NCBI RefSeq assembly: GCF_009711165.2
Contig: NZ_WMID02000038.1
Span: 1-46,990, forward strand
Origin: Flavobacterium sp. MC2016-06
GTDB lineage: Bacteria > Bacteroidota > Bacteroidia > Flavobacteriales > Flavobacteriaceae
Length of the DNA stretch: 46,990 nt
Reading direction: 5' to 3'
The notes under the pieces were generated by a model. The model saw only the letters and a program-made list of their open reading frames with translations. It did no database searches and was not told where the DNA came from. How positions within the stretch are numbered: position 1 is the stretch's first letter; every line of letters starts with the position of its first letter. Of the stretch, positions 26,001-34,398 are shown in pieces. A program made the position numbers and the translations under genes.

Positions 26001-29000
26001 AATTTTCATCTTCGTCAATAATTCAAGTGCCAAATCAATATTATTATCCTCCATCCAAACCTGATCTGGACTTATTGTACATGATCCACCAGTTCTGGTT
26101 ACTTTTAATGGAATTTCGATTTGATAAAAGTTTTGTGTGTAGTCATTACCAAAACGAATGAAACCAACCATTTCATCATCTAGAAGCGCATTTTCGTTTG
26201 GTAAAGATTCTGCGTGTAAAAACATTTTTAATTTTTTGTACTGACGCATATCAACACTTACACTTTTAAAAACTCCTCTTGCATCTTGATATTGTAAACC
26301 TGTTCCACCAACGCGTACTGCTAACGCCTGTTCATTTTGATTGATAATTGTATTATTATTATACAATTGCTCTCTCTGAACTCCTGGCGGTATCACGTAA
26401 TTTACTGGACATTTTGTACTATTCTCTTGAATATTAACTGCTGCAACATCAAATTCAACTCCATCATCATCTGGATTTGTATCGTTTGCATCAAGTGTAC
26501 TTGTGTATCTTCTCCATTCTCCTCTTACTAAATCTAAAGCTCCAAAACGAACGGTCATTTGATCACTAAAACCAGTCATAAACATACGCATGAAACGAAT
26601 AGATCTAAAATCTGTAATGTTTCCAATTGTATTTTGAGGCTGTGCAACAGGAATTTTAAACTGAATCCATCTTGCGTTTGTAGTGCTTCCGTTTGGCAAT
26701 TCAACATTGGTTACTTCACGAATATCTGTAACATAGTTCTGACCAACCTGCATTCCTGGTTTTAAATCAATACTATATTCATAATACGCATTAATGGTAT
26801 TCATCGTGTTGTCACGATTAATATCTTCTACATCTGGAAGTGTTGTTGAACCTCGATTAGGATCATCTACACTTACTGCGGAGTTTCCTTCTACTCCATT
26901 ATATTTTTTATAACGGTCTAAAACTCCTCCTGTAGTATTTAAATAGTAGGTATAATCATCTGCTGCGGGATCTGCTTCTCCTGCATAATTGTTGTAGACT
27001 GCTCCTTCTTTTGCATTTGGAAGACCATCTAACCCAACGTCTTGATTTTTACGATTATCAGCATTGGTATCAAATGCATATATTAAAGATTGTGATGCTG
27101 GCACGTCTCCCCAAAGTGGCTGTGGGTTTACCAAAACCTGATCTGGACCTAATCCGTTTTCGTACTGCTTTCTTCCATCTTTTAATACGTCTTCGGAAAC
27201 TTCACCTAAATTAAAATAAATTTTACCCGTATTATTAGGCTGTGCTTCTCCATTTCCTACGTAAGGATCAAGTACCCAAAACTGAATATACTCGACATTT
27301 CCCTGCTCAAAATTGGTTGAATTTAAGGCACGCATGATTCCACCAAAATTATTTGACGGTGTACTTGAGCTAAAAGTTGGATTATTATTATAAGGTCCTC
27401 TATCTGATGGATAATAACTTAAATCTAGTGTATTAATTACCTGAATCTGGCCTTGCGCAATATCTGTGTTTGGATAAAGTTCTCTACTATAAACCCTTCT
27501 TGTACTATTTAATGACAAATCATCATTTGTAATACCTGATGGTTTTGAAGCATAAAAAACAGGATCAATAGTGTACCAAGATAATTTTGCCCGTTTGAAA
27601 CCATATTCTAATGTATTTGAATTGGCATTAAAGGTATTGTCTGTTATAGTATTTACAAATGGCGTTGAGGCTAAACTCCAAGCATAAGCCGATCTCATAT
27701 CGATTGTAGTTTGAGAACCTTCAAAGTCATCAACATAAATAGTTGCTTCTCCTTCAAAATCACTTGCTTTTGGAGCATCTGGTTTTAAGAAAGCAATTTC
27801 TCCTCTAATAGAAAGATTAGAAGGAACATCTGTATCTATATTTGGCAATTTATTTGCTAATCTGGTTAAGAAAGGAACTTCTGTTGAGTAGGTTCCATTA
27901 AAACCAAAAATTGTATTGTTTACAGATTCTTGTCCATAACTCGATTTTTGAGTAAATGGCTTTTCTGTCATTTTTAAATAAGTACCGCCAACAATAAATT
28001 TATCAGAGATTTTATGTTCGATATTGAACCCCATAAATCTTCTGGTCTGCTGTCCAAAAATTGAGTTATTTTCTAACGAAACCTCGATTGGCGTATTAGA
28101 AGCTTGAAGCGAAGGATCCAGAATCTGAACTCTTCCCAATTGATAATCGACACTGTAATCTATGCCTTCGACTAATCTTCTTCCTGCTGCCATTACAACA
28201 ACAGATCCCTGAGGAACGTTAAATGCTCCAATTGGAATACCATTGCTTCCTGATGACTTGTATTTTCCTCGTAATAGGAATTTATTTTTATCACTATCCT
28301 GCAACGCTCCAGACTGTGTGTTTCGATACATGTTTCTAAACACATATTTCTGTTGGTTTGGATTATATGTATTTGGATCGTCGTAGTTTTCTGTTGAATT
28401 TTCATCTTTAAGCTTCTCAAATATACGCTCTCCAAAAGGCTCTTTTGTTGTAAAAATAATTCGCCCATTTTGAACATCAACAGTAATTCCTGGAATATAA
28501 TCGAAGAAACCGTCACCTCCTGTCTGCGGATCATTGTTATAATTTAATCGATCTAAGTCAAAAACATTTAACAATGGGGTATCTTGTACCTTCATATCTG
28601 CTTTTGGATTTGTTGGGAAAGTTGATCCTTGAACTGGCGTAATATAATTTATAGGTGAAGGATCTGTATAAAGAATGTTTAATCTAAAATCATCCTGTTT
28701 GATTTGATAAGCTTGTGGAATTTGATAAACGTTTTTCATCATCAGGTTCCAAACCGGATTCTGTACGTTTGTCAAATTACTTTTCAGCATTTTCAACACT
28801 AAACTTTGTGTAATAATTGCCTGATTGGCATTGTTGTTTCCTGTTACTACAGTAGCATCAACTCCATCACTTCCAAATTCCCCAACCTGATAAACTTTAC
28901 CTCCAGCTGTATATTCATAGGCAACGGCTAAGATCTCATCATTTGCCAAACGTTGCTGCAAAGAGATGTAACCTAATTGTGCATTAAAAGTAAACTCGTT

Positions 29001-30302
29001 TGCTGTTAACTTTCTAGCATTTTCAAGAACCGAATAATCTGCCGCTTCACTAACATTTGTATTATTAAATCCTGATTTTGCTGTTACAATTTCTCTAATA
29101 TTCGAATTTAAAAACGATCCTGCCTGACCAATTTTTGCAGGGTCATATTTATTATTATCATTATCTGTTGGTGAATCTGCCGGATTACTAAAGAATCCTG
29201 CTGTAGAACTTATAACTACAACTTGATTATCTGGAACACCTGTAACTTGGGTTTCACCTAAATCTTGAAGTGCTATAATGTTTCTTAAGTTATTATTGTT
29301 TGTCGCAACACGATTCTGTTTATTGGTAACCCAAACTTCTATTCTTGTAACTTGAACTCGGCTGTCTATTAATGGGTAATTTTTTAAAGACGCATCGTAT
29401 TTGTTTCTAAAGTATTGCGAAAGGAAGAAATGTCGGTCATTATCATAGTCCAACGCATACAAATCAAAATTTTGTACGGTTCCGCCACCTTCTGCAACTA
29501 TACTCTTCGTTTGAGACTTCTGTTCTGAGAAAACACCTGTGATGGTTGTTTTACCAAATTGCAATTGTGTTTTTACCCCAAATAAACTCTGAGCACCACG
29601 AATCAATGTACTATTAAGAGGCATACTTACATTACCTACTTCTACTTTTTGAATAATATCGTCTTCTGATGGTGTATAAGCTAGTTTAAATAAGTTTTGG
29701 AACGCAAATGTAGATTGTGTGTCATAATTGGCGTTTACTGCTAAACGCGTTCCAACTTTCCCCATTAAACTCATACTAATCCTTTGATCGAAATCAAAAG
29801 TTAGACTCGATCTGTTTCTAGGAGAAAATGAAGGATTATCTTGTTTGGTATAACGCATACCTAAATCCATCTCAACAGATCCGGTAGGTTTTACATCAAT
29901 GGTATTACTTCCAAAAACACTTTCAAAAAGGCTTGAGTTCACGTAATAACGAGGCAGTAAGTCTTTTTTGGCAGCTTCACTTCCTTTCTTTTTACCATCA
30001 ATAGCGTCTGATTTTTTTCTGAAATAATCTCTTCTAGATTCTTTCAGAACTAAATCTTCATATTCTTTTGGGGTTAAAATAATTGGATAATCGATAGAAA
30101 AACCATCAACTGAACTTGTATAAATATAACGATCTGTAATAGGATCATATTTATAAGCCGATAGTATACTGGGAGGATTTTCCAGCTCAACTTTACCCAC
30201 CGAAAAACTTGTTTTTGTTGTATCCTTAGCCGATGGATTTACTTGCGCACGCAAAATATTACCGCAAGACAAAATCAGCAACAAAATACAAATTTTACGC
30301 AT
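23091..30302 (-). CDS. sprA: Type IX secretion translocon / gliding motility protein SprA
   Basis: This 2403-residue outer-membrane protein is the largest gene in the window. SprA (Sov in Porphyromonas) forms the giant single-chain beta-barrel pore through which T9SS cargo leaves the cell. It is required for gliding and for surface adhesin export. The signal peptide is ICILLLILSCGNILRAQ. The remainder is beta-rich, with recurring SprA segments such as PLIDSRVQVTRIEVWVTNKQN, GKYKSSGSNGIPIGAFNVPQGSV and GEIWFNELRMADLDNKGG, and a barrel end at TLRYNFGN. A Pro/Lys/Ala-rich segment near residue 1910 (TKAKAKPTAPPKPGEK) is a flexible loop. The reading frame is intact throughout. It starts 23 bp after ruvA, so it is probably co-transcribed with it. 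Confidence 0.97.
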   Translation of the reverse strand: MRKICILLLILSCGNILRAQVNPSAKDTTKTSFSVGKVELENPPSILSAYKYDPITDRYIYTSSVDGFSIDYPIILTPKEYEDLVLKESRRDYFRKKSDAIDGKKKGSEAAKKDLLPRYYVNSSLFESVFGSNTIDVKPTGSVEMDLGMRYTKQDNPSFSPRNRSSLTFDFDQRISMSLMGKVGTRLAVNANYDTQSTFAFQNLFKLAYTPSEDDIIQKVEVGNVSMPLNSTLIRGAQSLFGVKTQLQFGKTTITGVFSEQKSQTKSIVAEGGGTVQNFDLYALDYDNDRHFFLSQYFRNKYDASLKNYPLIDSRVQVTRIEVWVTNKQNRVATNNNNLRNIIALQDLGETQVTGVPDNQVVVISSTAGFFSNPADSPTDNDNNKYDPAKIGQAGSFLNSNIREIVTAKSGFNNTNVSEAADYSVLENARKLTANEFTFNAQLGYISLQQRLANDEILAVAYEYTAGGKVYQVGEFGSDGVDATVVTGNNNANQAIITQSLVLKMLKSNLTNVQNPVWNLMMKNVYQIPQAYQIKQDDFRLNILYTDPSPINYITPVQGSTFPTNPKADMKVQDTPLLNVFDLDRLNYNNDPQTGGDGFFDYIPGITVDVQNGRIIFTTKEPFGERIFEKLKDENSTENYDDPNTYNPNQQKYVFRNMYRNTQSGALQDSDKNKFLLRGKYKSSGSNGIPIGAFNVPQGSVVVMAAGRRLVEGIDYSVDYQLGRVQILDPSLQASNTPIEVSLENNSIFGQQTRRFMGFNIEHKISDKFIVGGTYLKMTEKPFTQKSSYGQESVNNTIFGFNGTYSTEVPFLTRLANKLPNIDTDVPSNLSIRGEIAFLKPDAPKASDFEGEATIYVDDFEGSQTTIDMRSAYAWSLASTPFVNTITDNTFNANSNTLEYGFKRAKLSWYTIDPVFYASKPSGITNDDLSLNSTRRVYSRELYPNTDIAQGQIQVINTLDLSYYPSDRGPYNNNPTFSSSTPSNNFGGIMRALNSTNFEQGNVEYIQFWVLDPYVGNGEAQPNNTGKIYFNLGEVSEDVLKDGRKQYENGLGPDQVLVNPQPLWGDVPASQSLIYAFDTNADNRKNQDVGLDGLPNAKEGAVYNNYAGEADPAADDYTYYLNTTGGVLDRYKKYNGVEGNSAVSVDDPNRGSTTLPDVEDINRDNTMNTINAYYEYSIDLKPGMQVGQNYVTDIREVTNVELPNGSTTNARWIQFKIPVAQPQNTIGNITDFRSIRFMRMFMTGFSDQMTVRFGALDLVRGEWRRYTSTLDANDTNPDDDGVEFDVAAVNIQENSTKCPVNYVIPPGVQREQLYNNNTIINQNEQALAVRVGGTGLQYQDARGVFKSVSVDMRQYKKLKMFLHAESLPNENALLDDEMVGFIRFGNDYTQNFYQIEIPLKVTRTGGSCTISPDQVWMEDNNIDLALELLTKMKIQAMNIDINSDKRDVNGIYYPDDDLGLNGGDGDSKLKLGIKGNPNFGLVRNLMVGVKSRADHKDIKGEIWFNELRMADLDNKGGMAALLNIDTNMADFATVSASGKKSTIGFGSLEQGANERDREDIQQYNIVTNLNLGKLLPHKWGINVPFNYAFGEEVITPEYDPFNQDIKLDQLIRETSDPAEKDNIRTRAVDYTKRKSINFIGVRKDRAQEQKPHVYDVENFTVSQSYNQVERHDYEVESYNDEQSSSSVNYAYTFQPKEVVPFKNTKFMKKSEYWKMLSDINFNYLPSNISFNSNILRQSNRQQYRQVEEVEGLGIDPLYRRNFAFNYQYGFGFNLTKSLKLNYTAASNNIVRNFMNDDNTPKEDFNIWDDYFDIGTPNQHQQQLVLNYDIPINKIPVLSFIKASYSYTADYSWQRSSTAMSQYVAPDGINYDLGNTIQNANSNTLTSTFNMNTLYKYLGLTPGGKTKAKAKPTAPPKPGEKIVNTAKPVASNSPFYDGLIGVLTSVKNVQVNYTKNSGTVLPGYTPSIGFLGTSKPTLGFIFGSQDDVRYEAAKNGWLTSYQDFNQNFTQVTNKLLKVTANIDLLPDLKIDLAMDRAYSQNSSEQYSVDQATGEYLPLSPYTYGMFSISTVLIKTAFSASSATESSAFDEFRSNRLVIADRLALEHYGSEAAIPRYGDVNNPIPAETDANYALYTANQGYPIGFSKSNQAVLLPSFLAAYSGGNASSSSTDIFRSFPIPNWSIKYNGLMRYKYFKDKFKRFSLQHNYRASYTINQFRSNFDYIENPNGQDVNTNFFNKTIMSNVNLVEQFSPLIRVDFELKSSLRVLTEIKKDRALSMSFDNNLLTEVKGVEYIVGLGYRFKDVIFSSRLADNPTGIIKSDINIKADFSYRNNETLVRYLDYDNNQLAAGQNIWSLKLTADYSFSKNLTAIFYYDHSFSKAVISTSFPLTNIRSGFTLRYNFGN

Positions 30303-30325
30303 ACAATTCTATATATTAAGTGAGT

Positions 30326-30907
30326 TTATAAACTTTTTAAAGCTTTTTTGATGATTGTTTCTACAGTAGCTTCTGGATCTTCTTTTACGATCTTTTCGAC
30401 TACTTTTTCTGAAGTTTTTCTAACAAATCCCAAAACTTCTAAAGCAGATAACGCTTCATCTCGGTTTCTATTGTTTTGAACTACCGAAACTTCATCTAAA
30501 TCATACAATTTAAGTACTTTTTCTTGTAAATCAAGTATAACTCGCTGTGCTGTTTTGTTTCCAATTCCTTTGATTGACTGAATAATACCAACATCTCCAG
30601 ATGCAATGGCATTTATTATCTGTCTTGGCTCTATTGAAGATAACATTGTTCTCGCAATGTTGGCTCCAATTCCAGAAACAGACAGCAGCATTCTAAAAAT
30701 TTCTCGCTCTGATTTCTCTACGAAACCAAATAATGTATGCGCATCTTCTTTTATTTGAAGATGCGTATACAGTTTTATATGTTCTGCATTTGGAATTAAT
30801 GAAAAGGTATGTAACGATATATTTACGTGATAACCTACTCCCCCGCAATCTATTACAACTTCTGTAGGGTTTTTCTCAACTAATTTTCCTTGCAAATGTG
30901 CTATCAT
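30326..30907 (-). CDS. ruvA: Holliday junction branch migration protein RuvA
   Basis: RuvA binds four-way DNA junctions as a tetramer and directs the RuvB motor. I chose the ATG at 30905-30907 (MIAHLQGKLVEKNP), giving 193 residues, because RuvA begins MIxxLxGxL across bacteria. The in-frame ATG at 30937 would lie upstream of the start of any transcript from the -7 box at 30926-30933. The OB fold is followed by helix-hairpin-helix motifs (LLSVSGIGANIARTMLSS; IQSIKGIGNKTAQRVILDL) and the C-terminal RuvB-binding three-helix domain. It is followed by sprA after 23 bp. Confidence 0.95.
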   Translation of the reverse strand: MIAHLQGKLVEKNPTEVVIDCGGVGYHVNISLHTFSLIPNAEHIKLYTHLQIKEDAHTLFGFVEKSEREIFRMLLSVSGIGANIARTMLSSIEPRQIINAIASGDVGIIQSIKGIGNKTAQRVILDLQEKVLKLYDLDEVSVVQNNRNRDEALSALEVLGFVRKTSEKVVEKIVKEDPEATVETIIKKALKSL

Positions 30908-30925
30908 AGTATAATTTATAAGTGC

Positions 30926-30933
30926 CAAATATA
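30926..30933 (-). promoter_or_regulatory. -7 box TATATTTG of the ruvA-sprA transcript
   Basis: Perfect TAnnTTTG on the minus strand, 19 bp before the preferred ruvA ATG at 30907. Its position excludes the longer ruvA start at 30937 for this promoter. Confidence 0.6.
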
Positions 30934-30983
30934 GCAAAAATGCAATAAAAATAAGACATTTTTACTCGATTCTTACTTTTATA

Positions 30984-33275
30984 CTATTTGGCAATTTTAT
31001 TTTTTTTAATTTCTTTTTCCTGCGCATCAATAACTGCAATTGCAGCCATGTTTACCATCTCTTCTACGCTTGCTCCTAATTGAAAAATGTGTACTGGTTT
31101 TCCCATACCCATCATAATTGGGCCTATAGAGTTTACTTTATATAATTCTTTTAATAATTTATAAGTAATATTTGCCGACTCTAAGTTAGGAAAAATCAAT
31201 GTATTAACTTTTTTTCCTGCTAGTTTAGAGAAAGGAAATTTTTCTTGAAGCATTTCTGGATTTAAGGCAAAATCTGCTTGAATTTCTCCATCAACAATCA
31301 TTTCAGGATGATTTTTATGTAAATACGCTACTGCTTCTCTTACTTTTGCAGCACTTTCGCTTGTAGATGATCCAAAGTTTGAATAAGAAACCATTGCTAT
31401 TACTGGCTCAACTCCAAACATTTTAGCCGTTTTTGCAGTCATAACTGCAATATTGATTAAATCTTCTGCAGAAGGATTAATGTTTATAGCTGTATCTGAT
31501 AAAAACATTGGTCCGCGAGAGGTCAACATCATATTTGCTGTTGCCACAAGTGAAGCTCCAGGTGCTTTTTCAATCAATTGTAACATTGGTTTTACGACCG
31601 TTGGATAACTTCTTGAATATCCTGTAACTACTGCATCTGCTTCACCTTCATTAACCATCATTGCTGCAAAATAGTTTCTTTCGCGCATTAATTTTTGTGC
31701 ATCTAGTAATGAGATTCCTCTTCTTTTTCTAGTTGTCCAGTATGAAGTTGCAAATCTATTGCGTCTTTCGTTTTCTTCGTTTATTTTAGGATCAATGATT
31801 TCTATTTCAGCATCAAAACCTAACTCTGCTTTTAATTCTAGAATAGTTTCTCTATTTCCTAGTAAAATTGGAAAACCAATACCGTCTTCATGAACAATTT
31901 GAGCTGCTTTTAATACATTTAAATGATCTGCTTCTGCAAAAACAATTCGTTTAGGCTCTAATTTTGCACGGTTTGTAATTAAACGAACCATTTTATTATC
32001 GTTACCCATACGTTCGCGAAGCACATCTTCATAAGCTGCCCAATCTGTAATAGGATTTTTTGCCACTCCAGATTCCATTGCAGCTCTTGCAACTGCTGGC
32101 GCTACAATTGTAATCAATCTAGGATCAAATGGTTTAGGAATAATATATTCTTGTCCAAAACCTAATTTTGTTGCTCCGTAAGCTACGTTTACTTGCTCTG
32201 GAACTGGTTCTTTTGCCAAAATAGCTAAAGCTTTTACAGCCGCCATTTTCATTGCCTCATTAATTTTTGTAGCTCTAACGTCTAGTGCTCCTCTAAAAAT
32301 ATATGGAAATCCTAAAACGTTGTTTACCTGATTAGGAAAATCTGAACGTCCTGTAGCCATGATAACGTCTTTTCTCGTTTCTACAGCTAAATTATAATCG
32401 ATTTCTGGATTTGGATTTGCCATCGCAAAAACAATCGGATTATTAGCCATTGACAATAACATCTCTGGCGATAAAATATTTCCTGAAGATAAGCCAATGA
32501 AAACATCTGCACCTTTTACCGCTTCTGCTAATTCAATTTTAGCACCATCAACAGCATATTTTAATTGTAAGTCTGATAATGAAGGATTGTCTTTTGTTAA
32601 AAGTCCTTTACTGTTGTACATTAAAATATTTTCGACTTTTACGCCTAATAAAACATATAAATCTGTACAAGCTATTGCTGCAGATCCTGCTCCAGAAACT
32701 ACCACTTTTACTTCTTCTGCTTTTTTTCCTGCTATTTCTAATGCATTGATTAAAGCTGCCGAAGAGATAATTGCTGTTCCATGCTGATCATCGTGCATAA
32801 CAGGAATATCTAATTCTTCTACCAATCTTCTTTCGATTTCAAAAGATTCTGGCGCTTTAATATCTTCTAAATTAATTCCTCCAAAGGTTGGAGCAATATT
32901 TTTTACGGTCTGAATAAATTCTTCTATATCTTTTGTTCCGATTTCTATATCAAAAACATCAATATCTGAGAATATTTTAAATAATAAACCTTTACCTTCC
33001 ATAACTGGTTTAGAAGCTTCTGGACCAATGTCTCCAAGTCCTAAAACAGCCGTACCGTTTGAAATTACGGCTACTAAGTTACCTTTTGCTGTATACTTAT
33101 ATACGTCTTCTATATTTGCTGCAATTTCTAAACATGGCTCAGCAACACCTGGCGAATATGCTAGAGATAAATCTCTTTGAGTTGCATATTTCTTTGTTGG
33201 AACTACTTGAATTTTCCCTGGAGTCGGCTTAGAATGGTATAATAATGCCTCTTCTCTTTTACTGTCTTTACTCAT
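30984..33275 (-). CDS. maeB: NADP-dependent malic enzyme, MaeB-type with phosphotransacetylase-like domain
   Basis: The 763-residue cytoplasmic enzyme decarboxylates malate to pyruvate with NADP reduction. Residues 1 to about 420 form the malic enzyme: [48 protein letters not shown] and the nucleotide-binding [15 protein letters not shown]. Residues of about 430-755 form the phosphate acetyltransferase-like domain: [57 protein letters not shown] and [13 protein letters not shown]. In MaeB that domain is regulatory (acetyl-CoA sensing) rather than catalytic. Length is standard for the fused form. A perfect -7 box lies 24 bp upstream. Confidence 0.95.
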   Translation of the reverse strand: MSKDSKREEALLYHSKPTPGKIQVVPTKKYATQRDLSLAYSPGVAEPCLEIAANIEDVYKYTAKGNLVAVISNGTAVLGLGDIGPEASKPVMEGKGLLFKIFSDIDVFDIEIGTKDIEEFIQTVKNIAPTFGGINLEDIKAPESFEIERRLVEELDIPVMHDDQHGTAIISSAALINALEIAGKKAEEVKVVVSGAGSAAIACTDLYVLLGVKVENILMYNSKGLLTKDNPSLSDLQLKYAVDGAKIELAEAVKGADVFIGLSSGNILSPEMLLSMANNPIVFAMANPNPEIDYNLAVETRKDVIMATGRSDFPNQVNNVLGFPYIFRGALDVRATKINEAMKMAAVKALAILAKEPVPEQVNVAYGATKLGFGQEYIIPKPFDPRLITIVAPAVARAAMESGVAKNPITDWAAYEDVLRERMGNDNKMVRLITNRAKLEPKRIVFAEADHLNVLKAAQIVHEDGIGFPILLGNRETILELKAELGFDAEIEIIDPKINEENERRNRFATSYWTTRKRRGISLLDAQKLMRERNYFAAMMVNEGEADAVVTGYSRSYPTVVKPMLQLIEKAPGASLVATANMMLTSRGPMFLSDTAININPSAEDLINIAVMTAKTAKMFGVEPVIAMVSYSNFGSSTSESAAKVREAVAYLHKNHPEMIVDGEIQADFALNPEMLQEKFPFSKLAGKKVNTLIFPNLESANITYKLLKELYKVNSIGPIMMGMGKPVHIFQLGASVEEMVNMAAIAVIDAQEKEIKKNKIAK

Positions 33276-33299
33276 TGTTTTAGCTTTTATTCGAGCTTA

Positions 33300-33307
33300 C
33301 AAAGATA
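33300..33307 (-). promoter_or_regulatory. -7 box TATCTTTG upstream of maeB
   Basis: Perfect TAnnTTTG on the minus strand, 24 bp before the malic enzyme ATG at 33275. No clear -33 TTG at 19-21 bp. Confidence 0.55.
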
Positions 33308-33373
33308 TAAGTCTTGGTTTAAAAAGGTATGCTTTTACCTCTTTCTTTTGTTAAAATAACAATTTAGGGCATT

Positions 33374-33400
33374 AAAAAAAGTCCAATACTAGGTTGGACT
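33374..33400 (-). terminator. Terminator after the CBS-domain gene
   Basis: Stem AGTCCAA (33380-33386) with TTGGACT (33394-33400) and a 7-nt loop, followed on the minus strand by T7. It isolates the CBS gene from the malic enzyme gene. Confidence 0.8.
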
Positions 33401-33432
33401 CTCTTCTAATTCTTATTTTTTTTGAATTTCTT

Positions 33433-33858
33433 TTATTGAGAAATATAAGAGTTTAAATGTTGAATTGTATCTTTTTGAATTTCTATAATTGCCTTAACAA
33501 CATCGCTTATAGAAATAATACCTACCACAATTCCGTCTTCTAAAACGGGTAAATGTCTAATTCTTTTAGTACTCATAAGTTCCATGCAAGCATCTAAATT
33601 GTCTGCTAATGTTACCGTAAAAACAGTACTTTCCATGATTTCGTGTACAGAAGTTTCTTTTGATGATTTGTCTTTCAAAACAATTTTTCGAGCATAATCT
33701 CTTTCAGATAAAATTCCTTTAAGTTCAGTATTTTCTATGACGAGAATTGCTCCTATGTTTTTTTCTCCCATCACTTTTAAAGCTTCATAAACTGTGTTTG
33801 ATGGAAGTACTGAATAAACATTTTTTCCTTTTGCATTTAAAATTTGATTTACTGTCAT
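33433..33858 (-). CDS. Tandem CBS-domain protein
   Basis: This 141-residue protein is made of two CBS motifs and little else. The first spans about 10-65 (VYEALKVMGEKNIGAILVIENTELKGILSERDYARKIVL) and the second about 72-130 (VTLADNLDACMELMSTKRIRHLPVLEDGIVVGIISISDVVKAI). The SERDYARK and SISDVVK ends match stand-alone CBS pairs that bind adenine nucleotides. No partner enzyme is fused. The gene stands alone between an intergenic region and its own terminator. Its target is unknown. Confidence 0.9.
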   Translation of the reverse strand: MTVNQILNAKGKNVYSVLPSNTVYEALKVMGEKNIGAILVIENTELKGILSERDYARKIVLKDKSSKETSVHEIMESTVFTVTLADNLDACMELMSTKRIRHLPVLEDGIVVGIISISDVVKAIIEIQKDTIQHLNSYISQ

Positions 33859-34398
33859 ATCCGAAAAATTTTAGAAACATAAAGTTATGAAAAAATGAAC
33901 ATAAATAATAAAAAACACTCTTTTTTAAGCTTTAATAACCTCATTTTAAACATAATACACTGTATTTTGCGATTTATAATTTTTCTTACAAAGAACGAAC
34001 TGATTTCTATCCTTTTTTTGCTAAAAACATAGCTTTTTTAACTTTTTTCTTCATTATAAATTAAAAATACATTGCTAATAATTTCTAGACCTTTGATGTT
34101 GGTTTTTACCTAAATTTATTTTTCTTGTTCATTATTTCCAATGCTAAGATTTAGAAAATATTATATAAAATCAAACATTTATACTTTCGTACGCTCCCAT
34201 TTTTCTCGCTCCTGAATACATTTTAAATACTGATTTTTTTCGTTTAACAATTAGAACGGGTCTTATGTTAAAGTTTAATTTGTACGAAAAATATTTATTT
34301 TAAAATAGTTTAAAATAAGAATAGTCTTTATATATTAGCTAAAATTATAAGATATTTTTTACAAATTAATTATATGCAAAAAGCTAAATAAAGTAAGT
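33859..34398. other. 540-bp AT-rich intergenic region bordering the accessory island
   Basis: I find no open frame of useful length, no RNA gene and no strong hairpin. It must contain the promoters of the CBS gene (minus) and of the effector gene (plus). The only near-consensus element is a TAATTTG (one base short of TAnnTTTG) around 34276-34282. The extreme AT content marks the left border of the effector island. Confidence 0.5.

Noticed and set aside
28193..28534. 113-residue open frame inside sprA
   Set aside because: It is a +1 shadow of the sprA frame on the same strand, has no signal or domain, and sprA itself is uninterrupted.
30908..30937. Longer ruvA start at 30937 (adds MLYLALINYT)
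   Set aside because: RuvA proteins begin MIxxLxGxL, matching the ATG at 30907. The -7 box at 30926-30933 would put the transcript start after 30937 on the minus strand.
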